A stretch of 64,000 nucleotides of DNA from Mesorhizobium_K marinum. GTDB lineage: Bacteria > Pseudomonadota > Alphaproteobacteria > Rhizobiales > Rhizobiaceae. The translations under genes were made by a program, and so were the position numbers. Shown in pieces: positions 9,379-18,260 of the stretch. The stretch lies in NCBI RefSeq assembly GCF_040813715.1, contig NZ_JBFOCH010000010.1. One strand, 5' to 3'. The notes beneath the pieces were generated by a model, which saw only the letters and a program-made list of their open reading frames with translations, was not told the DNA's origin and made no database searches. Positions within the stretch are counted from its first letter, which is position 1. Each line of letters opens with the position of its first letter.

Positions 9379-9627
9379 TCACGACACGATTTCGACGTCG
9401 ACTTCGCGGGCGGCCGCCAGGAACGCCCGACGCGCCGTCATGGCCGGTTTTGCGCCTGCCGCCCAGTCGTGGCACGCCTGCAGGGCGGCCCGGTGCTTTG
9501 GGCTCTTCTTTCCGGGCCAGTTGTTGAGAAGGAAGTCGGAGGCGTCCTGCGCCGTCCGCAGAACTTTTTCCTGGACCGGCGAACCGAACTTTACGGCGAC
9601 CGGAACATCAAAGCGATCGTTTGACAT
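9379..9627 (-). CDS. DUF982 family protein
   Basis: An 82-aa protein with the DUF982 pattern: VKFGSPVQEKVLRTAQDASDFLLNNWPG near the N terminus, a central KHRAALQACHDW and a C-terminal basic helix (ARRAFLAAAREVDV). DUF982 proteins are small, mostly confined to Rhizobiales, often in many copies, with no established biochemical role. ATG 9627 gives the typical length. The neighbours (nadK region, small lipoprotein) give no functional clue. Confidence 0.83.
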   Translation of the reverse strand: MSNDRFDVPVAVKFGSPVQEKVLRTAQDASDFLLNNWPGKKSPKHRAALQACHDWAAGAKPAMTARRAFLAAAREVDVEIVS

Positions 9628-9706
9628 TGCCGCTCATAGGCCATCGGGTCCGCCAAAGCCAGCCCCGACGCCGCATTGGCGTTCCCGAGAAGTCGATCGC
9701 GCGCGG

Positions 9707-10036
9707 CTAGGGGCACACCATCCGGACGCGCGTGCCGTCGTTGACGGTCTTGCACGCCAGGTTACCCGATCCCGAGGAGACGACGGGCGCCTGGGTCTTG
9801 CGCCGGGGCGGGGTCTTCTTCTCGGGCGCCGGCGGGAAGTTGTGCGCCGCCCGGGTCGGTTCGTTACGCTTCATCCATGAGGGGACAAAACGGCCCGCGG
9901 GCGCCAGGTCGATGGTCGGGATCGTTGCCGCCTTCGGCAGGACAACGGTGCCGTCAGACGTGCGCGAACAAGCCGCCAGCGTGAGCATCATGCTGCCCGC
10001 CGCAATCGCCACGCCGATCCTGCGCACCCCGTTCAT
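9707..10036 (-). CDS. small lipoprotein, unknown function
   Basis: A 109-aa protein beginning MNGVRRIGVAIAAGS, with lipobox LAAC (Cys ~23), so probably a lipoprotein. It has a Pro/Lys-rich middle (EKKTPPRRKTQ) and a C-terminal GNLACKTVNDGTRVRMVCP with two cysteines. The complete copy lies left of the N at 10099. A second, truncated copy of its first ~33 codons (10101-10201) lies right of the N and is a contig overlap, not a second gene. Function unknown. Confidence 0.75.
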   Translation of the reverse strand: MNGVRRIGVAIAAGSMMLTLAACSRTSDGTVVLPKAATIPTIDLAPAGRFVPSWMKRNEPTRAAHNFPPAPEKKTPPRRKTQAPVVSSGSGNLACKTVNDGTRVRMVCP

Positions 10037-10263
10037 CGAAATGTTCCAGCCTTGGCCAGGAAGTCCGTTTCGCCGCCTTGACGGAAAGCTCGCGGCGANT
10101 GGCAGGACAACCGTGCCGTCAGACGTGCGCGAACAGGCCGCCAGCGTGAGCATCATGCTGCCCGCCGCAATCGCCACGCCGATCCTGCGCACCCCGTTCA
10201 TCGAAATGTTCCAGCCCTGGCCAGGAAGTCCGTTTCGCCGCCTTGACGGAAAGCTCGCGGCGA
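9936..10263. repeat. contig-overlap duplication across N 10099
   Basis: Bases 9936-10098 and 10101-10263 are the same sequence with a few substitutions. It covers the 5' end of the small lipoprotein gene and its upstream region. Confidence 0.9.
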
Positions 10264-10538
10264 AACGCCTGACGGCCGTCTTCTAGACTGCTTCGGCCAT
10301 GCCGTGAAGGCCCGGGGTTGTGAACGCACGAAACCGATCCGCGCAGGGGAAGCGCGGCCCGGGCGCTTGAGACGGTGCGGTTGAAGGCCAGTTCGAGGGC
10401 TAGCCTCGGCGCGGGCGCCGGCCTTGCGTGGCCTATCCCTTTCTTGCCAGCTTTTCCGACTCCNATCGGGCGTTTGAGAGGGTGCGGTTGGAGTCAGTTC
10501 GAGGGATAGCCTCGGCGCGGGCGCCGGTCTTGCGCGGC
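10037..10538. other. intergenic stretch, no gene seen
   Basis: About 500 bp between two minus-strand genes. Most of it is the two unmerged overlaps around N 10099 and N 10464, so the true spacer is roughly half as long. Open frames here are shadows with no homology I recognise. Confidence 0.7.
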
Positions 10539-10569
10539 CTATCCTTTTCTTGCCAGCTTTTCCGACTCC
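10361..10569. repeat. contig-overlap duplication across N 10464
   Basis: Bases 10361-10463 match 10468-10569 with many substitutions and one 1-base indel. The divergence points to two strain versions rather than sequencing error. It covers the 3' end of the YciI-like gene. Confidence 0.85.
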
Positions 10570-10973
10570 TCGCGCAGACGCTTCTCCTGGGCGAGAACCT
10601 CCGGCGTCGCGAGTTCTCCGAAGTCTGACATCTCGTAGAACGGGCGGATCTCGATCTCGGAGGGGCCGAACATCGGGTTGGGGCACCGCTTGACCCACTC
10701 GATTGCCTCCTCGAGCGAACGAACTTCCCAGATCCAGTAGCCGGCAATCAGTTCCTTGGTCTCGGCGAAGGGGCCGTCGATGACGGTGCGCTTCGGTCCG
10801 TCGAAAGCGACGCGCACGCCCTTCGAGCTCGGCTGCAGGCCATCGCCGGCCAGCATGATGCCGGCCTTCACCAGTTCCTCATTGTATTTCATCATGGCCG
10901 TCAGCAGTTCCTCGGTCGGCAGAACGCCGGCCTCGCTGTCTTCCGTCGCCTTGACCATCACCATGAAACGCAT
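10539..10973 (-). CDS. YciI-like (DGPF-domain) protein
   Basis: A 144-aa protein of the YCII/DGPF family: N-terminal MRFMVMVKATEDSEAG, central VIDGPFAETKELIAGYWIWEV (DGPF motif) and a ferredoxin-like α/β fold. Such proteins often accompany ECF sigma factors but are mostly uncharacterised; some YCII members have dehydrochlorinase or lyase-like activity. ATG 10973 has the ribosome site CAGGGAG upstream; the open frame to 11195 is an unsupported extension. A highly charged tail ends EESEKLARKG. No sigma factor is next door here. Confidence 0.85.
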   Translation of the reverse strand: MRFMVMVKATEDSEAGVLPTEELLTAMMKYNEELVKAGIMLAGDGLQPSSKGVRVAFDGPKRTVIDGPFAETKELIAGYWIWEVRSLEEAIEWVKRCPNPMFGPSEIEIRPFYEMSDFGELATPEVLAQEKRLREESEKLARKG

Positions 10974-11145
10974 CGATTTTCTCCCTGGGTTGTCGAGCCC
11001 GTCGATCGGCCTCTGTCGTCTCGACGAACGACGTTTTCCGAATTCGACATGGCCCAAGCTTTTTTCGCAACTGGCGACCGGGGGGCCTGCTTGACCGGCC
11101 ATTGCCCCCTTGTACCTTGCTGCGCATCGGAAGCGGGAGGACGCG

Positions 11146-13061
11146 ATGCCGGGAATGGTCTGGAAGTACAGTCTGCTTGCGGCCACCGCCGCCATGCTTT
11201 TCAGTTCGGCCGCTTATGCCGATACGGTCGTGCTTCGCGGCGCGCGGGTGCTGACCATGGACGACGCCAAGCCGGAAGCCGAGGCGATCGCCCTTGTCGA
11301 CGGCAGGATCGCGGCGGTCGGGACGGCGGCCGACGTCGAGCCGTACCTCAAGGGCGCGCGGGTCTACGATCTGCCGTCGGACGCGCTGGTGCTGCCCGGT
11401 TTCCAGGATTCGCACAACCATCTGATCTGGAGCGCCACCCAGGCGGAAGACATCGACCTGTCGGAAGCCGCCGACGAGGCCGGCCTGCGCGCCGCGATCG
11501 AACCCGCCATGGCGGCTGCCGCCGAAGGCGGCTGGCTGCGCGGCGGCGGATGGAGCGTCGCCGTCTACAAGGAGCCGAACGCCGCCGTGCTCGACGCGAT
11601 CACGGGCGACCGGCCAGCCTGGTTCGAGGACATCGACGGCCATTCCGGCTGGGCCAATTCGGCGGCGCTCAAGGCAGCCGGCATCGACGCCGGCACCAAG
11701 GATCCCGAGGGCGGGCGCATCGACCGCGATGCTCAGGGCAACCCGACCGGCCTGCTGAGGGAGGAGGCGATGGCGCTGGTCGCCGACCTGCTGCCGGACT
11801 ATCCGCNTCCGACCGGCCTGCTGCGCGAGGAGGCGATGGCGCTGGTCTCCGACCTGCTGCCGGACTATCCGCAGGCGCAAGTCGATGCCGGTTTCGAAAA
11901 GGCGCAGGCCGAGGCGATCGGCTACGGGCTGACGGCGATCATCGACCCTTCGGCGGAGGAGTGGATGCTGGCCGGCTACCAGCGTGCCGAAGCGGCGAAC
12001 GCGCTCAAGTTGCGGGTCGGGGCAGNCAGGCGCAGGTCGATGCCGGTTTCGAAAAGGCGCAGGCCGAGGCGATCGGCTACGGGCTGACGGCGATCATCGA
12101 CCCTTCGGCGGAGGAGTGGATGCTGGCCGGCTACCAGCGTGCCGAAGCGGCGAACGCGCTCAAGTTGCGGGTCGGGGCAGCCGTCAAGGTCGAGGCCGGC
12201 GACGCGTCTCCGGTGGAGCGCGTCACAAAGCTGAAGGCTGCCTATTCGGGACCGCGTCTCGAGGTAACCTCGGTCAAGCTGTTCGTTGACGGCGTCATCG
12301 AAACGGGCACCGCGGCGCTGCTCGAGGCCTATGTCGGGTCCAACACGTCGGGCGACCTCCTGTTCACGCCGGAGGAACTGAAGGCCGTCGCCGTCGCTGC
12401 GGACGCTGCCGGGTTTCAGCTTCACGCCCATTCGATTGGCGACCGCGCGATACGGGTGACGCTCGACGCCTATGAGGCGGCCGAGAAGGCCAACGGCAAG
12501 CGCGACCGGCGCCCGATCATCACCCATGTGCAACTGGTCAATCAGGCCGACATTCCGCGCTTCAAGCAGCTTGGCGTCCTGCCGGTGGTCCAGGCGCTCT
12601 GGGCCTATCCGGACCCGTATATCGTCGACCTGACCCAGCCGAAGATCGGGCCGGAGCGCTCGGAGTGGCTGTATCCCTTCGGCGCGCTGAAGGAGGCCGG
12701 CGCGACCATCGTCGGGTCGAGCGACTGGAGCGTGTCGTCGATGAACCCGCTGGAAGCGATCCAGACCGGCGTCACCAGGCAGGACTTCGAGGATCCTGAG
12801 GGGGCGGTGCTGACGCCGCAGCACAGGCTCGACGTGATGGACATGCTGCGCGCCTACACCGTCAACGGCGCCTACGCTGCGTTCGACGAGGCGGAGTCCG
12901 GCACGCTGACGGTGGGCAAGAGGGCCGATGTCGTGGTGCTCGACAAGGACGTCACCAAGATCGCGCCGACCGATATCGTGTCGGCTACGGTGCTGGCGAC
13001 GCTGATCGACGGCGAACCGGTGCACGAGGGCGAGGGACTGCCGAAGCCGACGATGCCTTAG
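11146..13061 (+). CDS. exported amidohydrolase (YtcJ/Amidohydrolase_3), split by two scaffold joins
   Basis: A metal-dependent amidohydrolase with a Sec signal (cleavage near AAYADTV). Visible motifs are the metal-binding HxH in DSHNHLIW, HAHSIGDRA in the barrel, SSDWSV, and the C-terminal KRADVVVLD strand typical of YtcJ enzymes. Single N bases at 11807 and 12026 break the frame because a small bridging contig (11808-12025) was placed without merging. Removing the repeated 66 and 155 bases gives a continuous 1695-bp frame of 564 aa, normal for the family. ATG 11146 follows GCGGGAGG. Substrate unknown. It is not a true pseudogene as far as the sequence shows. Confidence 0.88.
11743..11872. 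repeat. contig-overlap duplication across N 11807
   Basis: Bases 11743-11806 match 11809-11872 with a few substitutions, inside the amidohydrolase gene. Confidence 0.9.
11872..12180. repeat. contig-overlap duplication across N 12026
   Basis: Bases 11872-12025 match 12027-12180 almost perfectly, inside the amidohydrolase gene. Together with the previous overlap it accounts for the whole bridging contig. Confidence 0.92.
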
Positions 13062-13095
13062 GCGCAGGCCGGACGGCCCAGGCGCAGACGCGCCT

Positions 13096-13911
13096 CTACT
13101 CGCGCGTCCTGCCCGGCATGAGCGGATACCCGCGCCAGCGGCTTGCGTAGTTCATGAAGGCGAAGCGGGTGGCGTTCGGCCACATCCGCATGAACTTCAG
13201 GAGCCAGGTGAGCCGCCAGGGAAACGTCGTTTCGTAGCCGCCGAAACCGATCGCCTTCATCATGCGGGCGCCGGCCTTGTCGACGGGCATCAGGAACGGC
13301 ATGAAATGCGTGTTCTTGGCGGCGAGCGGCGTGTCGACGAAACCAGGATTCACGATCTGGATCCGGATGTTCATCTTTTCGAAGTCGTAGCGCAGCGCTT
13401 CGGCCATGTTGTTGATTGCGGCTTTGGTCGCGCCATAGGCGGCGAGTGTCGGCCAGCCGAAGTAGCCTGTAACCGACCCCATCAGGACGATATGGCCACG
13501 GTTGCGCGTCCGCATGCGCGACACCACCGGCACGAGCCCGTTCAGGATGCCGAACACGTTGACGTCGTAGGTCTTGCGCATGTTGGCCATGTCCAGCGCC
13601 TCGCCATGCACGGGGATGTAGACGCCGGCGTTGAAGACGGCGAGCATGATCGGTCCAGCTTCCCGTTCGATGGTCTCGACCGTGGTCGCCATGCCGGCCT
13701 CGTCGGCGACATCGCAATGGTAGGCGAGGATCTTGCCGGGCAGGGAAGCGGCCGCTTCCACGACCTGCTCGATCGAATCCTCGGGGCGGGTGGTGACGGC
13801 CACCGTCCATCCCTGTCCGGCAAGCTCGAGCGCCAGCCGCCTGCCGATGCCCGAGCTGCCGCCGGTCAGCCAGGCCACGCCATGCTTGGGGTTGGCTCTG
13901 TAGATCGCCAT
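13096..13911 (-). CDS. short-chain dehydrogenase/reductase
   Basis: A 271-aa SDR. The NAD(P)-binding motif TGGSSGIG is at about residues 16-23, NAG (FNAGVYIP) at ~95, the catalytic Ser in LMGSVTG, and YxxxK as YGATK. The C-terminal extension (TFPWRLTWLLKFMRMWPN) is hydrophobic and may touch the membrane. ATG 13911 (MAIYRANPKHG) was chosen because upstream codons in the open frame look non-conserved. Its 3' end faces the amidohydrolase gene 35 bp away. The substrate cannot be told; fatty-acyl or lipid-modifying reductases of this type are common. Confidence 0.9.
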   Translation of the reverse strand: MAIYRANPKHGVAWLTGGSSGIGRRLALELAGQGWTVAVTTRPEDSIEQVVEAAASLPGKILAYHCDVADEAGMATTVETIEREAGPIMLAVFNAGVYIPVHGEALDMANMRKTYDVNVFGILNGLVPVVSRMRTRNRGHIVLMGSVTGYFGWPTLAAYGATKAAINNMAEALRYDFEKMNIRIQIVNPGFVDTPLAAKNTHFMPFLMPVDKAGARMMKAIGFGGYETTFPWRLTWLLKFMRMWPNATRFAFMNYASRWRGYPLMPGRTRE

Positions 13912-14121
13912 GCCTCGCACCTCTGTCCGTTCCCGCCGACTTTCGCATGGCCGATGCTTCCGGTGAAAGCAATATCGCGCGGCGTCGTGCGCCGCTCGCT
14001 CGGCGCCGAGCAAGCCGGTGCTCCAGGAGGGCGGTGGCCGGGAAATTTCTTTCCTTGAAACGGCGGGAGCGGGTTTCTAGAACCGGACGGCTGTGCGCAT
14101 GTCCGTACGAAGGGAAAGCAG

Positions 14122-15156
14122 ATGAACGGTTCGGTGATCGACACGATCGGCAACACGCCGCTGATCCGGCTCAGGCGGGCATCGGAGGAGACCGGCTGCG
14201 AAATCCTCGGCAAGGCCGAGTTCATGAATCCCGGCCAGTCCGTGAAGGACCGCGCCGGCCTTTTCATCATCCGCGACGCCGAAAGGCGCGGGCTGCTGAA
14301 GCCGGGAGGGGTGATCGTCGAGGGCACCGCTGGCAACACCGGCATCGGGCTCACGGTCGTCGCCAAGGCGCTCGGCTACCGCACGGTCATCGTCATTCCC
14401 GACACGCAGAGCCAGGAGAAGAAGGACGCCTTGCGCGTGCTCGGCGCCGAACTGATCGAGGTGCCGGCGGTTCCCTACAAGAACCCGAACAACTACGTGA
14501 AGGTTTCCGGCCGCCTTGCCGAGCAACTGGCGCGAACGGAGCCGAACGGCGCGATCTGGGCAAACCAGTTCGACAATGTCGCCAATCGCGACGGGCACAT
14601 CCGCACCACCGCCCAGGAAATCTGGACGCAGACGGGAGGCAAGGTCGACGGGTTCGTCTCGGCCGTGGGCACGGGCGGGACGCTCGCCGGCGTGGCGGCC
14701 GGGCTGAAGGAGAACAGCCGAGACGTCAAGATCGCGCTCGCCGATCCGCTCGGCGCGGCCCTCTACAGCTTCTACACCGAAGGGGTGCTCAAGGCCGAGG
14801 GATCGTCGATCGCCGAGGGCATCGGGCAGGGGCGCATCACCGCCAACCTCGAAGGTTTTGAGCCTGACTTCTCCTACCAGGTTCCGGACGACGAGGCGCT
14901 GCCGATCGTGTTCGACCTCGTGCAGGAGGAGGGCATGTGCCTGGGCGGCTCGACCGGCATCAACATCGCCGGCGCGATCCGCATGGCGAAGGATCTTGGC
15001 CCCGGCCACACCATTGTGACCATCCTCTGCGACTACGGCACGCGCTACCAGTCGAAGCTCTTCAATCCGGAGTTCCTGCGCGGCAAGAACCTGCCTGTGC
15101 CGGGCTGGATGGACCGGACGCCCGAGATTTCGGTTCCCTACGAGAAGGTCGACTGA
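14122..15156 (+). CDS. cysK: cysteine synthase A
   Basis: A 344-aa PLP enzyme making cysteine from O-acetylserine and sulfide. The PLP lysine is Lys42 in SVKDRAG, the substrate loop EGTAGNTGIG follows, and the phosphate-binding loop is VGTGGTLAG. The protein is longer than E. coli CysK (323 aa) and belongs to the alphaproteobacterial subgroup with a C-terminal LPVPGWMDRT stretch. It lacks the heme-binding domain of CBS. Its stop codon overlaps the start of the AlaX-like gene by one base (TGATG), so the two should be translationally coupled. Confidence 0.92.
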   Translation: MNGSVIDTIGNTPLIRLRRASEETGCEILGKAEFMNPGQSVKDRAGLFIIRDAERRGLLKPGGVIVEGTAGNTGIGLTVVAKALGYRTVIVIPDTQSQEKKDALRVLGAELIEVPAVPYKNPNNYVKVSGRLAEQLARTEPNGAIWANQFDNVANRDGHIRTTAQEIWTQTGGKVDGFVSAVGTGGTLAGVAAGLKENSRDVKIALADPLGAALYSFYTEGVLKAEGSSIAEGIGQGRITANLEGFEPDFSYQVPDDEALPIVFDLVQEEGMCLGGSTGINIAGAIRMAKDLGPGHTIVTILCDYGTRYQSKLFNPEFLRGKNLPVPGWMDRTPEISVPYEKVD

Positions 15157-15896
15157 TGGCGTTCGTGACCGAGGCGCTCTTTCGCGACGACGGATATCTT
15201 GCCGAAGCGGAAGCCGAAGTCGTTGCGGTCAACGCGCGCGGCGGCATCATCCTAGACCGAACGATCTTCTATGCGACTTCGGGCGGCCAGCCGGGCGATA
15301 CCGGTCGCCTGTCGCTCGCGGACGGGCGGATGGTCGAAATCGCAGCGACGGTCACCGGCGAAACCAAGGACGAGATCATCCATGTTCCGCCGACGGACTC
15401 CGGCCTCAAGCCCGGCGACCGGGTGGCGCTCGCGATCGACTGGGAACGGCGACTGAAGCTGATGCGCATGCACACGGCCTGCCACCTGCTGACGGTCGTT
15501 TGTCCGTTCCCGATCACGGGGGCCGCGGTCTCCGAGGATGACAGCAGGGTCGACTTCGACATCCCGGATGCCGGTTTCACGAAGGAAGACGTGACGGCGC
15601 GGCTGATGGAACTCGTGCGCGCCGACCATCCGGTGGCCACGCGCTGGATTTCCGACGAGCAACTCGCCGCGAACCCGACGCTGGTGAAGTCGAAGAACGT
15701 GCGCCCGCCGACCGGAAGCGGCCGGATCAGGCTGGTGCTGGTCGGCGCGGACGGGTCGGTCGACAGCCAGCCCTGCGGCGGCACCCATGTGCGATCGACC
15801 GGCGAGGTCGGCGAGATCCACATCGGCAAGATCGAGAAGAAGGGTCGCGAGAACCGGCGTTTCCGCATCCGCTTCGGACCTGCGCCCGCGGCGTGA
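15156..15896 (+). CDS. alanyl-tRNA editing protein (AlaX-like)
   Basis: A 246-aa stand-alone homologue of the AlaRS editing domain, which hydrolyses Ser- or Gly-mischarged tRNA-Ala. The N-terminal part carries the SGGQPGDTG loop. The zinc site is complete: HTACH (HxxxH) and CGGTH (CxxxH) near the C terminus. It starts on the last base of the cysK stop codon. Coupling to cysteine synthase suggests a link between serine flux and tRNA proofreading; this is inference. It lacks the catalytic AlaRS core, so it is not an AlaRS fragment. Confidence 0.92.
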   Translation: MAFVTEALFRDDGYLAEAEAEVVAVNARGGIILDRTIFYATSGGQPGDTGRLSLADGRMVEIAATVTGETKDEIIHVPPTDSGLKPGDRVALAIDWERRLKLMRMHTACHLLTVVCPFPITGAAVSEDDSRVDFDIPDAGFTKEDVTARLMELVRADHPVATRWISDEQLAANPTLVKSKNVRPPTGSGRIRLVLVGADGSVDSQPCGGTHVRSTGEVGEIHIGKIEKKGRENRRFRIRFGPAPAA

Positions 15897-16044
15897 AGGC
15901 GCCGCCCGGACAGGGGCTGTCTGCCCTGCCTTATCTTGTGCGGCGGGAACCGTCCCAGGCGGATTCCCCTTTACGGCCCGATGTTCTCGGCACATGTAGG
16001 TAAGGACTGAGCGACCAACGAAGCCGTTCGAGGAGACAGCTTGC

Positions 16045-16893
16045 ATGGCCGAAAGCGGAGCTTTCACGATCGACGCGGACTGGCTGCAGGCAAGGTTGGG
16101 CTCGCCCGGCCTCTCCATCGTCGATGCGTCCTGGTATCTTCCCGCACACAAGCGGGACCCCAAGGCGGAATATGAAGCCGCGCATATCCCTGGCGCGATC
16201 TTCTTCGACCAGGATGCCGTCGTCGCCCCCGGCTCGACCCTTCCGCATACGCTGCCCGATCCGCCGACCTTCTCGCGCTTCGCCGGATCGATGGGCATCT
16301 CCGCCGACGACACGATCGTGGTCTATGACGGCCCGGGCCTGTTTTCGGCTCCGCGGGTCTGGTGGATGTTTCGCGTGATGGGCGTCTTCCAGGTCTACGT
16401 TCTCGACGGCGGCTTCGACCGCTGGAAGGCGGACAGCCGACCGGTGACCGCGGAAAAGACGCGGATCGCCCCGAACTTCTTCCACGCCGACTTCGATGCC
16501 TCGCGTGTCGCCTCGCTGGACGACATGCGAAATGTCGTTGCCGGCGGCGACAGCCAGATCGCCGATGCGCGGCCGGCCGGTCGCTTCACCGGCGAAGAGC
16601 CCGAACCGCGCGCTGGCGTGCGCGGCGGGCACATGCCGGGTGCCAAAAGCCTGCCTGCATCGACGTTGTCCAGGGATGGCAAGCTGCTGCCGCCGGACGA
16701 GTTGCGCCAGCGTTTCGAGGAAGCCGGCGTCGACCTCTCGAAACCGGTTGTCACGTCCTGCGGTTCGGGGGTCACGGCGGCTATCATCACGCTGGCGCTG
16801 GAGACGCTTGGCCATTCGGCCAACCGGCTCTACGACGGCTCGTGGACGGAATGGGGCAGCCGCTCCGACACGCCGGTCGAAAAGGGCAGATGA
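16045..16893 (+). CDS. sseA: 3-mercaptopyruvate sulfurtransferase
   Basis: A 282-aa protein with two tandem rhodanese domains, the first inactive and the second catalytic. The active loop CGSGVT (Cys239) is the 3-mercaptopyruvate sulfurtransferase form rather than the CRKGVT thiosulfate sulfurtransferase form. Typical motifs are EYEAAHIPGAIFFD and VYDGPGLFSAPRVWWMF. It moves sulfur from 3-mercaptopyruvate to cyanide, thioredoxin or other acceptors in the cytoplasm. ATG 16045 gives the standard length. The stop codon overlaps the next ATG by three bases (ATGA), indicating coupling with the acetyltransferase. It lies near cysK, so the block has a cysteine-metabolism theme. Confidence 0.93.
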   Translation: MAESGAFTIDADWLQARLGSPGLSIVDASWYLPAHKRDPKAEYEAAHIPGAIFFDQDAVVAPGSTLPHTLPDPPTFSRFAGSMGISADDTIVVYDGPGLFSAPRVWWMFRVMGVFQVYVLDGGFDRWKADSRPVTAEKTRIAPNFFHADFDASRVASLDDMRNVVAGGDSQIADARPAGRFTGEEPEPRAGVRGGHMPGAKSLPASTLSRDGKLLPPDELRQRFEEAGVDLSKPVVTSCGSGVTAAIITLALETLGHSANRLYDGSWTEWGSRSDTPVEKGR

Positions 16894-17495
16894 ACATGCA
16901 ACAGACGCGCGGCGACAACGCGGCGAGCCGGCCCGACTCGATTCCGGTCACGGTGACGTTCCTCGAGATGCAGCAGAAGCCGACGCGCTATGCGCATCCG
17001 CCCGCGAACCTCAACGTGGCGCTGATGAAGACGCGCGACATGCCGCTTCACTACTACCGCTACCTGATCGATCGCGTCGGCCGCAAATGGCACTGGGTCA
17101 ACGTGCTGCGCCTTTCCGACAAAGAACTGGCAGCCAAGATCGCCGCCCCCGGCCGCGACATTCGGGTGCTCTATCTGGACGGCGCACCGGCCGGCTTCTT
17201 CGACATCAATCCGTTCAGTCCTGACGAGACCGAGATCGCCTATTTCGGCATGATGGAGCACGCCACCGGTCTCGGGCTCGGCCGCTGGTTCCTCGGAGCC
17301 GCCATCGAGGCCGCATGGGCGACCGGACCGCGCCAGATCGTGGTCCAGACCTGTACGCTCGACCATCCGGCAGCCCTGCCGCTTTATCAGAAGCTCGGAT
17401 TCTCGCCGGTTGGACAGAAGCGTGAGGATGTCCATCCCCTGACATTCGCCGAACGCTCCGCGAGCGTGATGCGTCCCGCTCCACCGGCTCAGTGA
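16890..17495 (+). CDS. GNAT-family N-acetyltransferase
   Basis: A 201-aa GNAT protein. The acetyl-CoA loop is in HATGLGLGRWFLGAAIEAAW (Q/RxxGxG/A-like), followed by VQTCTLDHPAALPLYQKLGF, the classic motif B region. The start is ATG 16890, overlapping the sseA stop as ATGA; a second ATG six bases later is also possible. The first 25 residues are polar and probably disordered. The acceptor substrate is unknown. Coupling to sseA suggests a role linked to sulfur compounds, but that is inference. Confidence 0.9.
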   Translation: MNMQQTRGDNAASRPDSIPVTVTFLEMQQKPTRYAHPPANLNVALMKTRDMPLHYYRYLIDRVGRKWHWVNVLRLSDKELAAKIAAPGRDIRVLYLDGAPAGFFDINPFSPDETEIAYFGMMEHATGLGLGRWFLGAAIEAAWATGPRQIVVQTCTLDHPAALPLYQKLGFSPVGQKREDVHPLTFAERSASVMRPAPPAQ

Positions 17496-17587
17496 ACGGG
17501 CCGTTCAGCGCCAATTCAGCTTCCGCCAGCCATTCTCCGGACGACATCGCAGCGGGCTTTTGTCCGCGTCAACGAGGAGAATGTCCA

Positions 17588-18145
17588 ATGCTGAACCGCC
17601 GCCAGTTCGCCGCTGCCGCGCTATCGCTCCTGGCACTGCCTACGCTCGCCGAGGCCCAGGAAGACATGCCGTCGGCATCGCGGATCGAGCGCCAGCTCGA
17701 GGCCGCCCCGCGCATCAAGGTGCGGCCGGACCAGAAGGTCACCGTGCGCGAGTTCAAGCGGCGGCCTGAACTGCGCCGCATGGCGCCCTCGATCGACATC
17801 CAGTCGATCAACTTCGCCTTTGGCTCGGCCGAGATTCCGTACTCGCAGTACCGTAAGGTGGAGACCATCGCCGATGCGCTTGAGCGGCTGTTGCGGCGGC
17901 GTCCCGGCACGAAGGTGCTGATCGAAGGCCATACCGACGCAGTCGGTTCGGCTGCCTCGAACCTGGCGCTTTCGGAGCGGCGGGCGGAATCGCTGAAGTG
18001 GACGCTGGTTCGCGAGTTCGGCATCCCGCGCCGAGCTCTTGAAACGGTCGGCTACGGAGAGGAATACCTGCTGGTGCCGACGTCCGCTGCCGAATGGCGC
18101 AACCGCCGAGTCACGCTCCGCCGCTTCGACGACTTCCTGATGTAG
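17588..18145 (+). CDS. OmpA-like peptidoglycan-associated periplasmic protein
   Basis: A 185-aa protein with an N-terminal export signal (MLNRRQFAAAALSLLALP, cleavage near LAEAQED). RRQF gives it a weak Tat look, but Sec is as likely. Residues ~75-180 form an OmpA C-terminal domain: INFAFGSAEIPYSQYRKV, IEGHTDAVGS, NLALSERRAESL and WRNRRVTLRRF. It has no barrel and no lipobox, so it is probably a soluble periplasmic murein-binding protein. ATG 17588 follows GAGGAGAATGTCCA. Confidence 0.87.
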   Translation: MLNRRQFAAAALSLLALPTLAEAQEDMPSASRIERQLEAAPRIKVRPDQKVTVREFKRRPELRRMAPSIDIQSINFAFGSAEIPYSQYRKVETIADALERLLRRRPGTKVLIEGHTDAVGSAASNLALSERRAESLKWTLVREFGIPRRALETVGYGEEYLLVPTSAAEWRNRRVTLRRFDDFLM

Positions 18146-18260
18146 AGCCGCGTCGCGTCGGCAAGTCACCAGGGGCGCCGTTCGACCGGCGCCATCGGCT
18201 TGAAAGCCCGACGTCCCGGGCCTATTCGAGATCGAGGCATGCCGACAAGGGAGGTCCAAA

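Noticed and set aside
11743..12180. Tandem duplication inside the amidohydrolase gene as a real event
   Set aside because: Single N bases lie at the joins, and trimming the repeats restores an exact 564-aa frame.
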